A stretch of DNA of 10,197 nucleotides from Propionibacterium sp. (GCA_030460725.1 JAKECL010000030.1:1-10197); one strand, 5' to 3'. Numbered from the stretch's first letter, positions 1-7,876 are shown. The notes: a model not told the origin generated them from the letters alone. Made by a program: numbers and translations.

Positions 1-1998
1 CACCCGCTGGGTCGGGTCCAGCCACATGGCGTCACCGGGATGCACGTCGTAGGTCTGGGCGAAGGCATCCAGGTTGCGCAGCACCCCGTTGCAGCGGAAC
101 TCCGCGGGCGAGTGCGGGTCGATGGCGAGCAGCTGGACGGCGAACTCGTCACGTGACTTGGAACGCCACGCCCTGGCCCAGGCGGCGAAGAAGCGCTGCG
201 GTCCACCAATCCCGTCGATGTTGGGCGCCTTGGCCGGATCCTCGATCCCACGGTCGGCCAGCGCGGCCAGCCACGCCTTCCAGGCGATGGTCAGTCCGCC
301 CAGGTCCCCGATGTTCTCACCGATCGTCAACGCGCCGTTGACGTGGTAGTTCTCGGGCCTGCCAGCCAGGGCGAGTGGGGTGAAGGCGTCGTACTGGGCG
401 ATGAGCGCCTTGGTCCTGGCCTCGAACTCGGCGCGGTCGGTGTCCGTCCACCAGTTGTTGAGATTGCCGTCCTGGTCGAACTGGCTGCCCTGGTCGTCGA
501 ACCCATGACCGATCTCGTGGCCGATGACGGCCCCGATGGCGCCGAAGTTCACGGCGTCATCGGCTTCCGGGTCGAAGAACGGTGGCTGCAGGATGGCGGC
601 GGGGAAGACGATCTCGTTCATCGTCGGGTTGTAGTAGGCATTGACGGTCTGCGGCGTCATCAGCCATTCGTCACGGTCCACGGGCCGGGTGAGTTTGCCC
701 AGCTCCCAGTCCAGTTCGAAGGCCTCGGCGGCACGCACGTTGTCGACCAGGGTCGCCTCCTCGGACAACTCCAGGCCCGAGTAGTCCCTCCACTTCGGGG
801 GGTAGGCGATCTTCGGATTGAAGGTCCCCAGCTTCTCCAGGGCACGCGCCTTGGTGGCCTCTCCCATCCAGTCCAGCCCCGTGATGGACTCCCGGTAGGC
901 CTCCAGCAGCCGACCGACCAGGTCCTCCATCCGAGCCTTGTTCTCCGGTGGGAAGTGGCGGGCCACGTAAAGGCGACCCAAGGCTTCACCCAGTGTTCCC
1001 TCCACCAGACCCAGTCCGCGCTTCCACCGGGGGCGCAGCTCCTCCGTTCCTGCCAGCGAGCGGGAGTAGAAGTCGAAGTTCTCCTCCACGAAGGCGCGGG
1101 AGAGCAGCGGGGAGCGCGCGTCGACGATCTTGCGCATCAGCCAGAGCTTGAGGACCTCAAGATCGGTGGCGGTCCACAGGCTGGCCCCCGCCTCCAGGAA
1201 GTCGGGCTGGTCGACATTGAGGGTGTCCAGGACGCTCGTGTCCAGACCCAGCTCCTTGGCCCACGCATCCCATGCGAAGCCGGGGTTCTGCGAGGCGATC
1301 TCTGCCCAGGTTCGCGGATTGTTCGCCAGCTGCGGGTCCCGGGTCTTCACGGAGTCCCAGTGGTGTGAGGCGAGTTCGGTCTCGAAGGCCATGACCTTCT
1401 GCGCGGCCTCGGCCGCGCCGCCCTCGTCGACGACGCCGGCGAGCGTGAGCGCGCGTCCCACATGGCTCGTGTAGGCCTCACGCGTGTCGGCGTACTTGTC
1501 CTCGCGGTAGTAGGACTCGTCGGGCAGGCCCAGACCGGCCTGCGAGAAGTAGGTGATGTAGCGGGTGGTGTCGTTGATGTCATTGTTGATGTAGGGCGCG
1601 AAGAACAAGGACACGGAGGATCGCATGAGCCGACCGCCCACGGCGGCCAGCTCGTCGGCCGTCGTGGCCGCGGCGATCGCGTCGAGCTCGGGGAGCAGGG
1701 GCGCCGCCCCCTGTGCCTCGATGGCGTCCTCGTCCATGAACTGACCGAAGATCGTGGCGATGCGCTGGGCATCGGGATCGTCGATGTGCCCGGCCGCGGC
1801 GTCCTGGACGATGGCACGTCCGCGCTCCTCGGAGAGGTCACGCAGGGTGTAGAACGCGCCGTCGATGGGACGGTCGGCGGGAATGCGGTGTTCCTTGAGC
1901 CAGGTGCCGTTGATGTGTCGGAAGTAGTCGTCCTGGGCGCGCACGGAGGTGTCCATGAGCGCGGGTTCCAGGACGTGGGCGAGGGTCTTCTCTGTCAT
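1..1998 (-). CDS. pepO: M13 family zinc endopeptidase (PepO/neprilysin type), 3' end cut by window
   Basis: Seen: an open frame of 666 codons runs from the ATG at 1998 to the left edge with no stop. The zinc site HEIGH is at residues 494-498 (catalytic Glu495), followed by GFDDQGSQFD. The third zinc ligand is Glu561 in GENIGDLGG, with Asp565 completing the ExxxD motif. The substrate-binding NAYYNP motif starts at Asn453. The N-terminus has the M13 pattern DDYFRHINGTWL and an IPADRP segment. The last codons read MWLDPTQRV, and M13 proteins usually end with such a stretch plus two or three residues (RIW-like), so only a few codons are missing. Known: M13 enzymes cleave peptides of moderate size on the amino side of hydrophobic residues. 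There is no signal peptide or membrane helix, so I infer a cytosolic oligopeptidase like lactococcal PepO, used in peptide turnover or nutrition. The start is supported by a -10 hexamer six bases upstream. The gene diverges from the YhgE/Pip operon and has no visible functional link to it. Confidence 0.95.
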   Translation of the reverse strand, partial: MTEKTLAHVLEPALMDTSVRAQDDYFRHINGTWLKEHRIPADRPIDGAFYTLRDLSEERGRAIVQDAAAGHIDDPDAQRIATIFGQFMDEDAIEAQGAAPLLPELDAIAAATTADELAAVGGRLMRSSVSLFFAPYINNDINDTTRYITYFSQAGLGLPDESYYREDKYADTREAYTSHVGRALTLAGVVDEGGAAEAAQKVMAFETELASHHWDSVKTRDPQLANNPRTWAEIASQNPGFAWDAWAKELGLDTSVLDTLNVDQPDFLEAGASLWTATDLEVLKLWLMRKIVDARSPLLSRAFVEENFDFYSRSLAGTEELRPRWKRGLGLVEGTLGEALGRLYVARHFPPENKARMEDLVGRLLEAYRESITGLDWMGEATKARALEKLGTFNPKIAYPPKWRDYSGLELSEEATLVDNVRAAEAFELDWELGKLTRPVDRDEWLMTPQTVNAYYNPTMNEIVFPAAILQPPFFDPEADDAVNFGAIGAVIGHEIGHGFDDQGSQFDQDGNLNNWWTDTDRAEFEARTKALIAQYDAFTPLALAGRPENYHVNGALTIGENIGDLGGLTIAWKAWLAALADRGIEDPAKAPNIDGIGGPQRFFAAWARAWRSKSRDEFAVQLLAIDPHSPAEFRCNGVLRNLDAFAQTYDVHPGDAMWLDPTQRV

Positions 1999-2010
1999 GG
2001 CGCCAGCCTA
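1999..2010 (-). promoter_or_regulatory. Leaderless -10 promoter element of the M13 peptidase gene
   Basis: On the minus strand the hexamer TAGGCT (2010-2005) is followed by GGCGCC and then the ATG at 1998-1996. A TANNNT hexamer six bases before the start codon is the arrangement expected when transcription begins at the A of the ATG, a common mode in actinobacteria. No Shine-Dalgarno precedes the ATG, which agrees. There is no convincing -35 hexamer at 17-18 bp. The hexamer overlaps the perfect 8-bp palindrome GCCTAGGC (2006-2013), which could be a coincidence. Confidence 0.55.
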
Positions 2011-2192
2011 GGCGCTGGGTCCCGTTGTGTGCCCAGGAGATCGACGAGGGCGACGCAGAGCCGGGGGACCGGGGTTCCCAGAAGATTCCCAGCCGTATCC
2101 AAGGATGCTCCAAAGGACGTTCCATAGTCTCGGTGACGAGTCATGGGAGTGTTCACCTGAGGGTGTTCCGACTCGAACTGTGTTGATGGGAT

Positions 2193-2226
2193 GCTCGGGG
2201 CCCGCCGGAGACGGCGGGCCCCGAGC
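2193..2226. repeat. 15-bp perfect inverted repeat with GAGA tetraloop (orphan hairpin)
   Basis: The left arm at 2193-2207 (GCTCGGGGCCCGCCG) pairs perfectly with the right arm at 2212-2226, leaving the four-base loop GAGA, a GNRA-type tetraloop. The stem has one A-T pair and is otherwise G-C. No T-tract follows on either strand, so it is not a textbook intrinsic terminator, although high-GC bacteria often use terminators without one. It lies upstream of both divergent transcription units, where no transcript obviously needs ending. It could insulate the two promoters, belong to an unannotated short RNA, or be a protein-binding dyad. Confidence 0.8.
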
Positions 2227-2304
2227 TGTGTCCGAGGTGCTGTCTCCCGGGCGCTCCCCAAGAGCCCATGTCGCGAAGCTCCTCGACACGTGTCCGGCAG
2301 CACT

Positions 2305-2333
2305 TCGACGCCGGTGTGGATCTGGTCGATACT
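2305..2333 (+). promoter_or_regulatory. Candidate promoter for the YhgE/Pip operon
   Basis: A -35-like TCGACG (2305-2310) and a -10-like GATACT (2328-2333) are separated by 17 bp, and each matches the sigma-70 consensus at four of six positions. Transcription would start near 2340, giving a leader of roughly 115 bases before the GTG start. The palindrome GACACGTGTC (2285-2294) lies just upstream of the -35 and could be an operator. This is a match by eye only, with no independent support. Confidence 0.35.
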
Positions 2334-2456
2334 GGACGGCGGGCACAGGCGCGACGCCACCTCGGGTGCGTGTGCGCCCGGTCAGCGAGCGCGGTGGGCC
2401 ACTGCCGCTTCGCGCCAGCCCGCACGCAGCGTCCGCCCGAGAGACCCAGGAGCACA

Positions 2457-5399
2457 GTGAGAAACGTCTGGCGCGTGTTCACCCGTGACCTGCGGCGCCT
2501 GGTCGCGGTACCACAGGCATGGATCATCATCCTGGGCATCATCGTGACACCCGCCCTGTACGCCTGGGTCAATGTCATCGCCTTCTGGGACCCCTACTCC
2601 AACACCTCCCACATCGATGTCGCGGTGGTGAACCAGGACACGGGTGCACACTCGGATCTGGCCGGTGACCTGGACGTCGGCTCACAGGTGGTCGCCCAGT
2701 TGAAGGAGAACAACCAGCTGGGGTGGCGCTTCACCGATCTGGACGACGCCATGGAACGAGTCCACAGAGGCGACTCCTACGCCGCCATCGTCATTCCCCC
2801 GGACTTCAGCCAGAACCTCCTGTCCATCACCACCGCGAACTTCACCCAGCCGCAGCTGCAGTACTTCGTCAACGAGAAGGCGAATGCCGTCGCTCCGAAG
2901 ATGACGGATGTCGGAGCCACGACGCTGGACCGGCGCATCACCGACACCTTCACCTCCACCGTCGCCGAGAAGGCAGCCGAGGCGATCCGTGCCGCCGGGA
3001 CGGACACCGAGACGCAGCTGGGTGAGGCACGTGACTCCACGATCTCCGCGCTCGACGATGCCACGGCCAAGGTGGGGGGCGCTGCGGACTCGGTCACGTC
3101 CCTGAAGACCACGCTGGAGGGCACCCACCACACGATCGCGACCGCCCAGCAGTCGCTGGTTGACGCCGACCAGGCCCTGGCCGACACCGAGCAGGCGATG
3201 TCCACGGGGCAGACGCTGGCGGCTTCCGCCCAGTCCAGCCTGACCACCTTCACCCAGAGTGCGGCCTCCTCCTACGTCCAGGGCGCGACCCTGCTGGCCG
3301 GGGTCTCCACCCAGGCCCAGTCCTCCCTGAAGACCCTGGGTGGGACGGTCACGGAGGTCAACGGGCACGTCGGCACCGCCCTGGACGCGGTGGACCAGGC
3401 GGTCACCGCCAATGGGCAGGCCATCTCCGACCTCCAGCAGGTCCTGGACAATGCGCAGTTGGATCCGCAGATCGCCGACAGGCTCGCCGTCGTGCTCCAC
3501 CAGCTCGAGGACCACAACACCGCCGACCAGCAGGTCGTCACGAACCTGCAGACGCTGAACACGGACCTGGACTCCTCGGTCAACTCGATCGGCACGGCGG
3601 CCACCGCGATCGACTCCTCCATCCAGGACGCCGCCACCGCCTCGGGCCAGATGCAGACGCTCCTCACCCAGACGATCCCGAGCCTCAATGCCGGGATGTC
3701 CGCCGTCTCGGCCAGCGCAGGGGGCCTCTCCACCGCGATCACCTCCTTGCGCACCCAGCTCGGTCAGGCCCAGCAGCTCCTCACCGACCTCGACGGGCAG
3801 GTCACCTCCACGGTCAGTGCGCTCGGTGGTCTCTCCGACACGCTGGGCGGCGTCGAGCAGGGCATCTCGACCATTCGCACTGACGTCGTGGCACTGAGCT
3901 CCGCCGCGGCCTGGAAGGACCTGGGGACGCTGACAGGTCTGGACCCCCAGCAGATTGCCCAGTTCATGGCCTCACCCGTTCAGGTGAGCGAGCAAGTCCT
4001 CTTCCCGGTCGCCGCCTACGGCTCCGGCATGGCGGCTCTCTTCACGAACCTCTCCCTGTGGATCGGCAGCTTCATGCTGGTCGTCGTCCTCAAGCTGGAG
4101 GTCGACCGCGAGGGGGTCCAACACCTGACCGTGCGCCAGGGATACATGGCCAGGTGGCTGCTGCTGGCCTGCCTGGCGACGCTTCAGGGACTGCTGGTGA
4201 CGGTGGGGAACCTGGTGATCGGGGTGCAACACGTCAATGCGGTGGCCTTCGTCGCCACCGGCATGCTGATCGCGCCCGCCTATCTCAGCATCATCTACGC
4301 CCTGTCCGTGTCCTTCAGTCACATCGGCAAAGGCCTGTGCATCGTCCTGGTGATCATGCAGATCCCTGGTGCCTCAGGCCTCTACCCGATCGAGATGATG
4401 CCCGGCTTCTTCCGCCGCCTCTATCCGTTCTTCCCCTTCACCTACGGCATCGATGCGATGCGCGAGGTGATCTCCGGGTTCTACGACGCTCACTACTGGA
4501 AGTGCCTGGGCATCCTGGGGATCTTCATTGCGTTGGCATTCCTGCTGGGTCTGGTCCTGCGCCGCTCGCTGGGCAATGTGACGCGCATGTTCAACCGGCG
4601 CATCGCCGACACGGGCCTGCTGGTCGCCGAGGAGGTGCACCTCCCCGGCACCTACCCCCTTCCCCAGGTCCTGCGGGCGCTCGCCAACCGCGAGGAGTTC
4701 AGCACATCCGTCCACCGCCGCGCCCACGCCTTCCGCCGCCGCTACCCGCGCCTGCTGCGGGGGGCACTGGTCGCGGGGATCGCGGTGCCGCTGGTGCTCC
4801 TGGCCGTCCCCTCCCACGACCCGAGCGTCAAGGCGCTGCTGCTGGGACTGTGGGTGGCGTGGTTCCTGATCATGTTCGCCTTCCTGGTGGCCACGGAGTA
4901 CGTGCGTGAGTCCGTCCACGACGGCCTGGCACTGAGCGCCATGGACGAGGTCGACCTGCGTCGCGCTGTCGTGGCCGGGTATCGGCCCGCCGAGTCCACT
5001 TCCGGGAACGGGGCCGGGTCCGCACCCGGTGGCAGGGGGATCGACGAGGGCGACGCCACCAGGCCGCCGGCCGGGTCCCACGAGGCGGAGGACGTCTCGA
5101 CCACGGAGCGGCGTCCCGAGGAGTCGGGGGTGAGCGGAGCTGACGATGCCGGTGGATCCACACCCCAGGACGGGACCGAGGCGCGCACTGCATCCGCCCA
5201 GGCGCAGGGTCAGCCCCCCAAGAAACCAGCAGACGGGGCCGGGGGGCGCCCTCGTCAGGAGGCTGAGGAGCGGGAGGCGGCAGGAGACACCGCGGGTGCC
5301 GACGTGGCTCCGGCACCCGGAGGCCCCAAGTCGGGGGCACAGGGGAGCAGGAAGCGGGACGGCGACAGCGAGCCGATGCAGGAAGGCGGACCGGCATGA
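2457..5399 (+). CDS. YhgE/Pip family membrane protein with extra C-terminal membrane helices and cytoplasmic tail (980 aa)
   Basis: The start is the GTG at 2457, with AGGAG at 2448-2452. The reading frame stays open upstream to an ATG at 2268, but those 63 codons look like non-coding Arg/Ser/Ala-rich sequence. Seen: membrane helix 1 (residues about 21-43) ends in the family motif WVNVIAFWDPYSN. An extracellular region (about 44-515), rich in Ala, Thr, Gln and Ser with leucine spacing typical of coiled coils, follows. The C-terminal block starts at FPVAAYGSGMAAL (516-528), with helices near 526-546, 567-590, 595-618, 623-640 and 684-701, and the family signature GKGLC...LYP...P...P.TYGIDAMR. 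Two further helices (about 769-785 and 792-813) and a Gly/Pro/Glu/Ala-rich tail (about 844-980) follow, predicted cytoplasmic. Known: relatives include lactococcal Pip and Bacillus YueB (phage receptors) and staphylococcal EsaA (type VII secretion), and the membrane block resembles ABC-2 permeases. The substrate here is unknown. It overlaps the next gene by four bases, so the two are probably coupled. Confidence 0.92.
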   Translation: MRNVWRVFTRDLRRLVAVPQAWIIILGIIVTPALYAWVNVIAFWDPYSNTSHIDVAVVNQDTGAHSDLAGDLDVGSQVVAQLKENNQLGWRFTDLDDAMERVHRGDSYAAIVIPPDFSQNLLSITTANFTQPQLQYFVNEKANAVAPKMTDVGATTLDRRITDTFTSTVAEKAAEAIRAAGTDTETQLGEARDSTISALDDATAKVGGAADSVTSLKTTLEGTHHTIATAQQSLVDADQALADTEQAMSTGQTLAASAQSSLTTFTQSAASSYVQGATLLAGVSTQAQSSLKTLGGTVTEVNGHVGTALDAVDQAVTANGQAISDLQQVLDNAQLDPQIADRLAVVLHQLEDHNTADQQVVTNLQTLNTDLDSSVNSIGTAATAIDSSIQDAATASGQMQTLLTQTIPSLNAGMSAVSASAGGLSTAITSLRTQLGQAQQLLTDLDGQVTSTVSALGGLSDTLGGVEQGISTIRTDVVALSSAAAWKDLGTLTGLDPQQIAQFMASPVQVSEQVLFPVAAYGSGMAALFTNLSLWIGSFMLVVVLKLEVDREGVQHLTVRQGYMARWLLLACLATLQGLLVTVGNLVIGVQHVNAVAFVATGMLIAPAYLSIIYALSVSFSHIGKGLCIVLVIMQIPGASGLYPIEMMPGFFRRLYPFFPFTYGIDAMREVISGFYDAHYWKCLGILGIFIALAFLLGLVLRRSLGNVTRMFNRRIADTGLLVAEEVHLPGTYPLPQVLRALANREEFSTSVHRRAHAFRRRYPRLLRGALVAGIAVPLVLLAVPSHDPSVKALLLGLWVAWFLIMFAFLVATEYVRESVHDGLALSAMDEVDLRRAVVAGYRPAESTSGNGAGSAPGGRGIDEGDATRPPAGSHEAEDVSTTERRPEESGVSGADDAGGSTPQDGTEARTASAQAQGQPPKKPADGAGGRPRQEAEEREAAGDTAGADVAPAPGGPKSGAQGSRKRDGDSEPMQEGGPA

Positions 5400-7645
5400 G
5401 AGGCATCTGGATGCTCATGCGACGCGACCTGCGCCGGGCCACCAGCAACACCATGGCCGTCATTGTCATGGTGGGCGTCTGCATCCTGCCCTCGCTGTTC
5501 ACCTGGTTCAACGTGATCGCCAGCTGGGACCCGTTCTCCAATGTCAAGAACCTCACCGTCGCGGTGGCGAACACGGATGAGGGGTACCAATCCGACCTGA
5601 TCCCACTGCGCCTGAACATCGGGGACCAGGTGGTGGCGCAGCTGCGCACCACCCAGGACTTCAACTGGGTGGTGACCTCTCAGGAGGAGGCCATCGACGG
5701 CACCAAGTCGGGGGAGTACTACGCCGCGATCGTGCTCCCGCCCTCGTTCAGCAAGGACATGCTGACCTTCTACGACACCGACGCCCAGCGTACGGACATT
5801 GCGTACTACACGAATGAGAAGAAGAACGCGCTGGCGCCGAAGCTCACCGGGCAGGGGGCGGACCGTGTCTCCTCAGGGATCAACACGGTGTTCACGCAGA
5901 CCCTCGGTGAGGTCGGCGTCAGCATCCTCTCCTCCCTGTCGCAGTACCTGGACAGCGCCGACACCCAGGCCCTGTTCACCCGCCTGGAGTCCCACATCGG
6001 GGAGGCTGCCACACAGTTGCGTGCGGCTGCCACCACCACCGACACCTTCACGACGCTCATCACCTCCAGCCAGGGGCTGGTGCGCAGTTCGGCGGCACTG
6101 ATCACGGCCACGGGACAGACGATGGACGATGCCTCGGGTGCCATCGGCGGCGGGGTGGCCGCCGCAGGCTCCCTGCAGACAACGATCGACACGGCGACCC
6201 AGGGCCTCTCCTCGGCGCTGGAGCTGAGTTCACGGGGGTACGCGGACGTGAGGAGTGGCATCGACGCCGTGTTCAATGCGGCCGATGACCAGTCACACAG
6301 CCAGGTCGGGGTCCTCCAGGGCATGGCCCAACAGGTCCAGGCCCAGATCGATGACTACACGACGCTGCGCACGCAGTTGCAGACCGACATCGCCCCGCTG
6401 CTGCCCGACGGAGCACTGGACCCCGTGCTGGAGGCGCTGGACGCAGCGATCACCCACCTGGGGGCCCTCAAGGATGCGCTCGACCTGGCGGCCAGCCACA
6501 TGAGTTCCGGCAATGCCAATGCACAGGCCTCCCACCAGGAGCTCTCCGACATCATTGACCAGGCACAGGCGGCGGTCGATGCGCTCAAGGCCGAGTACGA
6601 CACGGACCTGAAGTCGCAGCTCGACCAGCTCTCCGGCGAGCTCGCCACAGCTCTGCAGGCCGCCGGAACGGTGGGGGATGACCTGGATGCGGCCGGAGCG
6701 GGACTGAGTGGAGCCTCGGGCACTCTGCTCGACCAGCTGGACCATGCGCAGGCCACCACTTCCGAGGTCTCGGCGTCCCTGACGCAGGCGGCGGACACCT
6801 TCGACCGTCTGCGTGAGGCGCTGGAGACGGCGCGGACCACGGGGGACCTCTCGGCGCTCAAGGGGGTCCTGAGCCAGGACCCGTCCAGCGTTGCGGCCTC
6901 ACTGGCTGCGCCCGTCGCGGTCAACCGGGTGGCAGTGTTCCCGGTGGCGAACTTCGGCTCCGCAATGGCGCCGCTCTACACGATGCTGGCCCTGTGGGTG
7001 GGTGCGCTCCTCATCGTGGTGTCGGTGCAGGTCGGGGTGCACCGTGACGCCCTGGCCGAAGTGGGCCCGCTTGCGGGGCGGCACGCACCGGGCGTCCACC
7101 AGGAGCTCGCACAGGTGCCGGGGATCGCCGGGGTGCCGGAGCTGCGCGCCCACCAGAAGTACCTGGGCCGCTACGGGATCTTCGCCCTGATCGGCCTGGT
7201 CCAGTCGACCCTGGTGTGCGGGGGGAGCCTGATCTTCGTCCACGTCCAGTCCGTCCACCCGTGGCTCTACATGCTCTGCGGGTGGGTGACCTCGCTGGTG
7301 TTCACCCTGACCGTCTACACGGCCGTCGTGGCCTTCGGCAATGCCGGAAAGGCCCTGTGCGTGCTGCTGCTGGTCGTCCAGATCTCCGCCTCCGGGGGTG
7401 CCTACCCACTGCAACTGCTGCCCCAGTGGTTCCAGCACCTCAGCGTCTTCCTGCCCGCCACCTACGCGGTCGATGCCTTCCGCGCGGCGATCGCGGGCAC
7501 GTACGACGGTGACTACTGGATCGCGCTGGGCACCCTGGCACTCTTCATCCTGCCTGCGCTGCTGCTCGGTCTGGTGCTGCGCCGTCCGCTGATCTCCTTC
7601 AACCGGAACCTCGCCGAAGCCCTGGAGTCCACGAAGCTCATGTGA
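5396..7645 (+). CDS. YhgE/Pip family membrane protein, second tandem paralogue (749 aa)
   Basis: The ATG at 5396 overlaps the previous stop as ATGA, and AGGAAGG at 5380-5386 lies inside the upstream gene, so translational coupling is likely. Seen: helix 1 (about 20-42) ends in WFNVIASWDPFSN, nearly the same as in the upstream paralogue. A long extracellular Ala/Thr/Gln/Asp-rich, coiled-coil-like region (about 43-514) follows. The C-terminal block begins at FPVANFGSAMAPL (515-527), with helices near 526-546, 594-615, 623-645, 651-666 and 709-728, and the signature GKALC...AYP...P...PATYAVDAFR. The loop between helices 2 and 3 is about 46 residues, roughly twice that of the paralogue. It lacks the extra helices and tail of the first protein and ends soon after the last helix. 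Known: the family is a cell-envelope group (Pip, YueB, EsaA). I infer that it pairs with the upstream product in one membrane complex. The cargo cannot be told from sequence. Confidence 0.92.
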   Translation: MRGIWMLMRRDLRRATSNTMAVIVMVGVCILPSLFTWFNVIASWDPFSNVKNLTVAVANTDEGYQSDLIPLRLNIGDQVVAQLRTTQDFNWVVTSQEEAIDGTKSGEYYAAIVLPPSFSKDMLTFYDTDAQRTDIAYYTNEKKNALAPKLTGQGADRVSSGINTVFTQTLGEVGVSILSSLSQYLDSADTQALFTRLESHIGEAATQLRAAATTTDTFTTLITSSQGLVRSSAALITATGQTMDDASGAIGGGVAAAGSLQTTIDTATQGLSSALELSSRGYADVRSGIDAVFNAADDQSHSQVGVLQGMAQQVQAQIDDYTTLRTQLQTDIAPLLPDGALDPVLEALDAAITHLGALKDALDLAASHMSSGNANAQASHQELSDIIDQAQAAVDALKAEYDTDLKSQLDQLSGELATALQAAGTVGDDLDAAGAGLSGASGTLLDQLDHAQATTSEVSASLTQAADTFDRLREALETARTTGDLSALKGVLSQDPSSVAASLAAPVAVNRVAVFPVANFGSAMAPLYTMLALWVGALLIVVSVQVGVHRDALAEVGPLAGRHAPGVHQELAQVPGIAGVPELRAHQKYLGRYGIFALIGLVQSTLVCGGSLIFVHVQSVHPWLYMLCGWVTSLVFTLTVYTAVVAFGNAGKALCVLLLVVQISASGGAYPLQLLPQWFQHLSVFLPATYAVDAFRAAIAGTYDGDYWIALGTLALFILPALLLGLVLRRPLISFNRNLAEALESTKLM

Positions 7646-7672
7646 CAGGGTTGACACGGAGAACCGTGGCGC

Positions 7673-7876
7673 TCAATCGGTGGAGGAAGGGGTGGGCCCT
7701 TCCAACTGTTCATCGCCCCTGTCGAGCACGACGGTGAGGACGTGTGGCCAACGATCCTGCTGCACCTGGCGGAGCAGGTCGCAGAGAGCACGCTCGGGGT
7801 CGGCAAGGACTACAGCGGTCAGGGTCTCCGGTCGGCAGAGGAACCCGTCTCCTCCGTGAGGTTGGCGGTGATCCAC
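7673..7876 (-). CDS. Doubtful small ORF overlapping the 3' end of the MerR gene (67 aa)
   Basis: A GTG-started frame of 67 codons begins inside the last 58 bases of the MerR gene (stop at 7819) and ends with TGA at 7673. After the MerR stop its codons keep a strong G/C third-position bias, and the peptide has the coding-like stretches AVVLADPERALCDLL and WPHVLTVVLDRG. Against it: no Shine-Dalgarno at the right distance, no better start downstream, and no recognised family. It may be a small coupled gene, a remnant of a longer protein or a chance frame. Confidence 0.2.
   Translation of the reverse strand: MDHRQPHGGDGFLCRPETLTAVVLADPERALCDLLRQVQQDRWPHVLTVVLDRGDEQLEGPTPSSTD
7685..7703. terminator. 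Weak hairpin in the convergent intergenic region, possible terminator
   Basis: GGAAGGG (7685-7691) pairs with CCCTTCC (7697-7703) over a five-base loop. A second, smaller hairpin, CACGG/CCGTG with an AGAA loop, lies at 7655-7668. Both fall between the stop of the second YhgE/Pip gene and the end of the MerR gene, where a terminator for each would be expected. Neither is followed by a T-tract on either strand, and the stems are short. Confidence 0.3.

Larger units (their letters stand above)
1999..2456. other. Divergent intergenic region between the M13 peptidase and YhgE/Pip genes
   Basis: This 458-bp stretch separates genes transcribed away from each other. It holds the leaderless -10 of the peptidase gene at its left end, a strong hairpin at 2193-2226, a 10-bp palindrome GACACGTGTC at 2285-2294, a plausible rightward promoter at 2305-2333, and a Shine-Dalgarno AGGAG at 2448-2452. 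Several overlapping short ORFs cross it on both strands, but none has a good ribosome site or recognisable sequence. I see no tRNA, riboswitch or insertion sequence. Confidence 0.7.

Noticed and set aside
343..1368. Long plus-strand frame of 341 codons opposite the M13 peptidase gene
   Set aside because: It is the antisense shadow of a GC-rich gene whose minus-strand frame carries all M13 motifs. The antisense product is repetitive Val/Gly/Leu-rich sequence with no recognisable family.
2039..2056. An 18-bp sequence repeated exactly 3,000 bp downstream at 5039-5056
   Set aside because: One copy is intergenic and the other lies in the codons for the Asp/Glu/Gly-rich tail of the first YhgE/Pip protein. 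The match is short, GC-rich and does not extend, so chance is the simplest explanation. A genome-wide count would settle it.
2268..2456. In-frame upstream extension of the first YhgE/Pip gene to an ATG at 2268
   Set aside because: The 63 extra residues are Arg/Ser/Ala-rich and not like a family N-terminus, and the candidate promoter (2305-2333) lies inside them. The GTG at 2457 has AGGAG just upstream and places the conserved first helix at the usual distance.
2682..3515. Minus-strand frame of 277 codons inside the first YhgE/Pip gene
   Set aside because: Shadow of the rightward gene; Gly/Arg/Leu-rich, with no ribosome site or known motif.
2457..7645. A type VII secretion locus, because EsaA belongs to the same family
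   Set aside because: No WXG100 protein, EssC/EccC ATPase or other secretion gene is present in the window, and family membership alone does not imply secretion.
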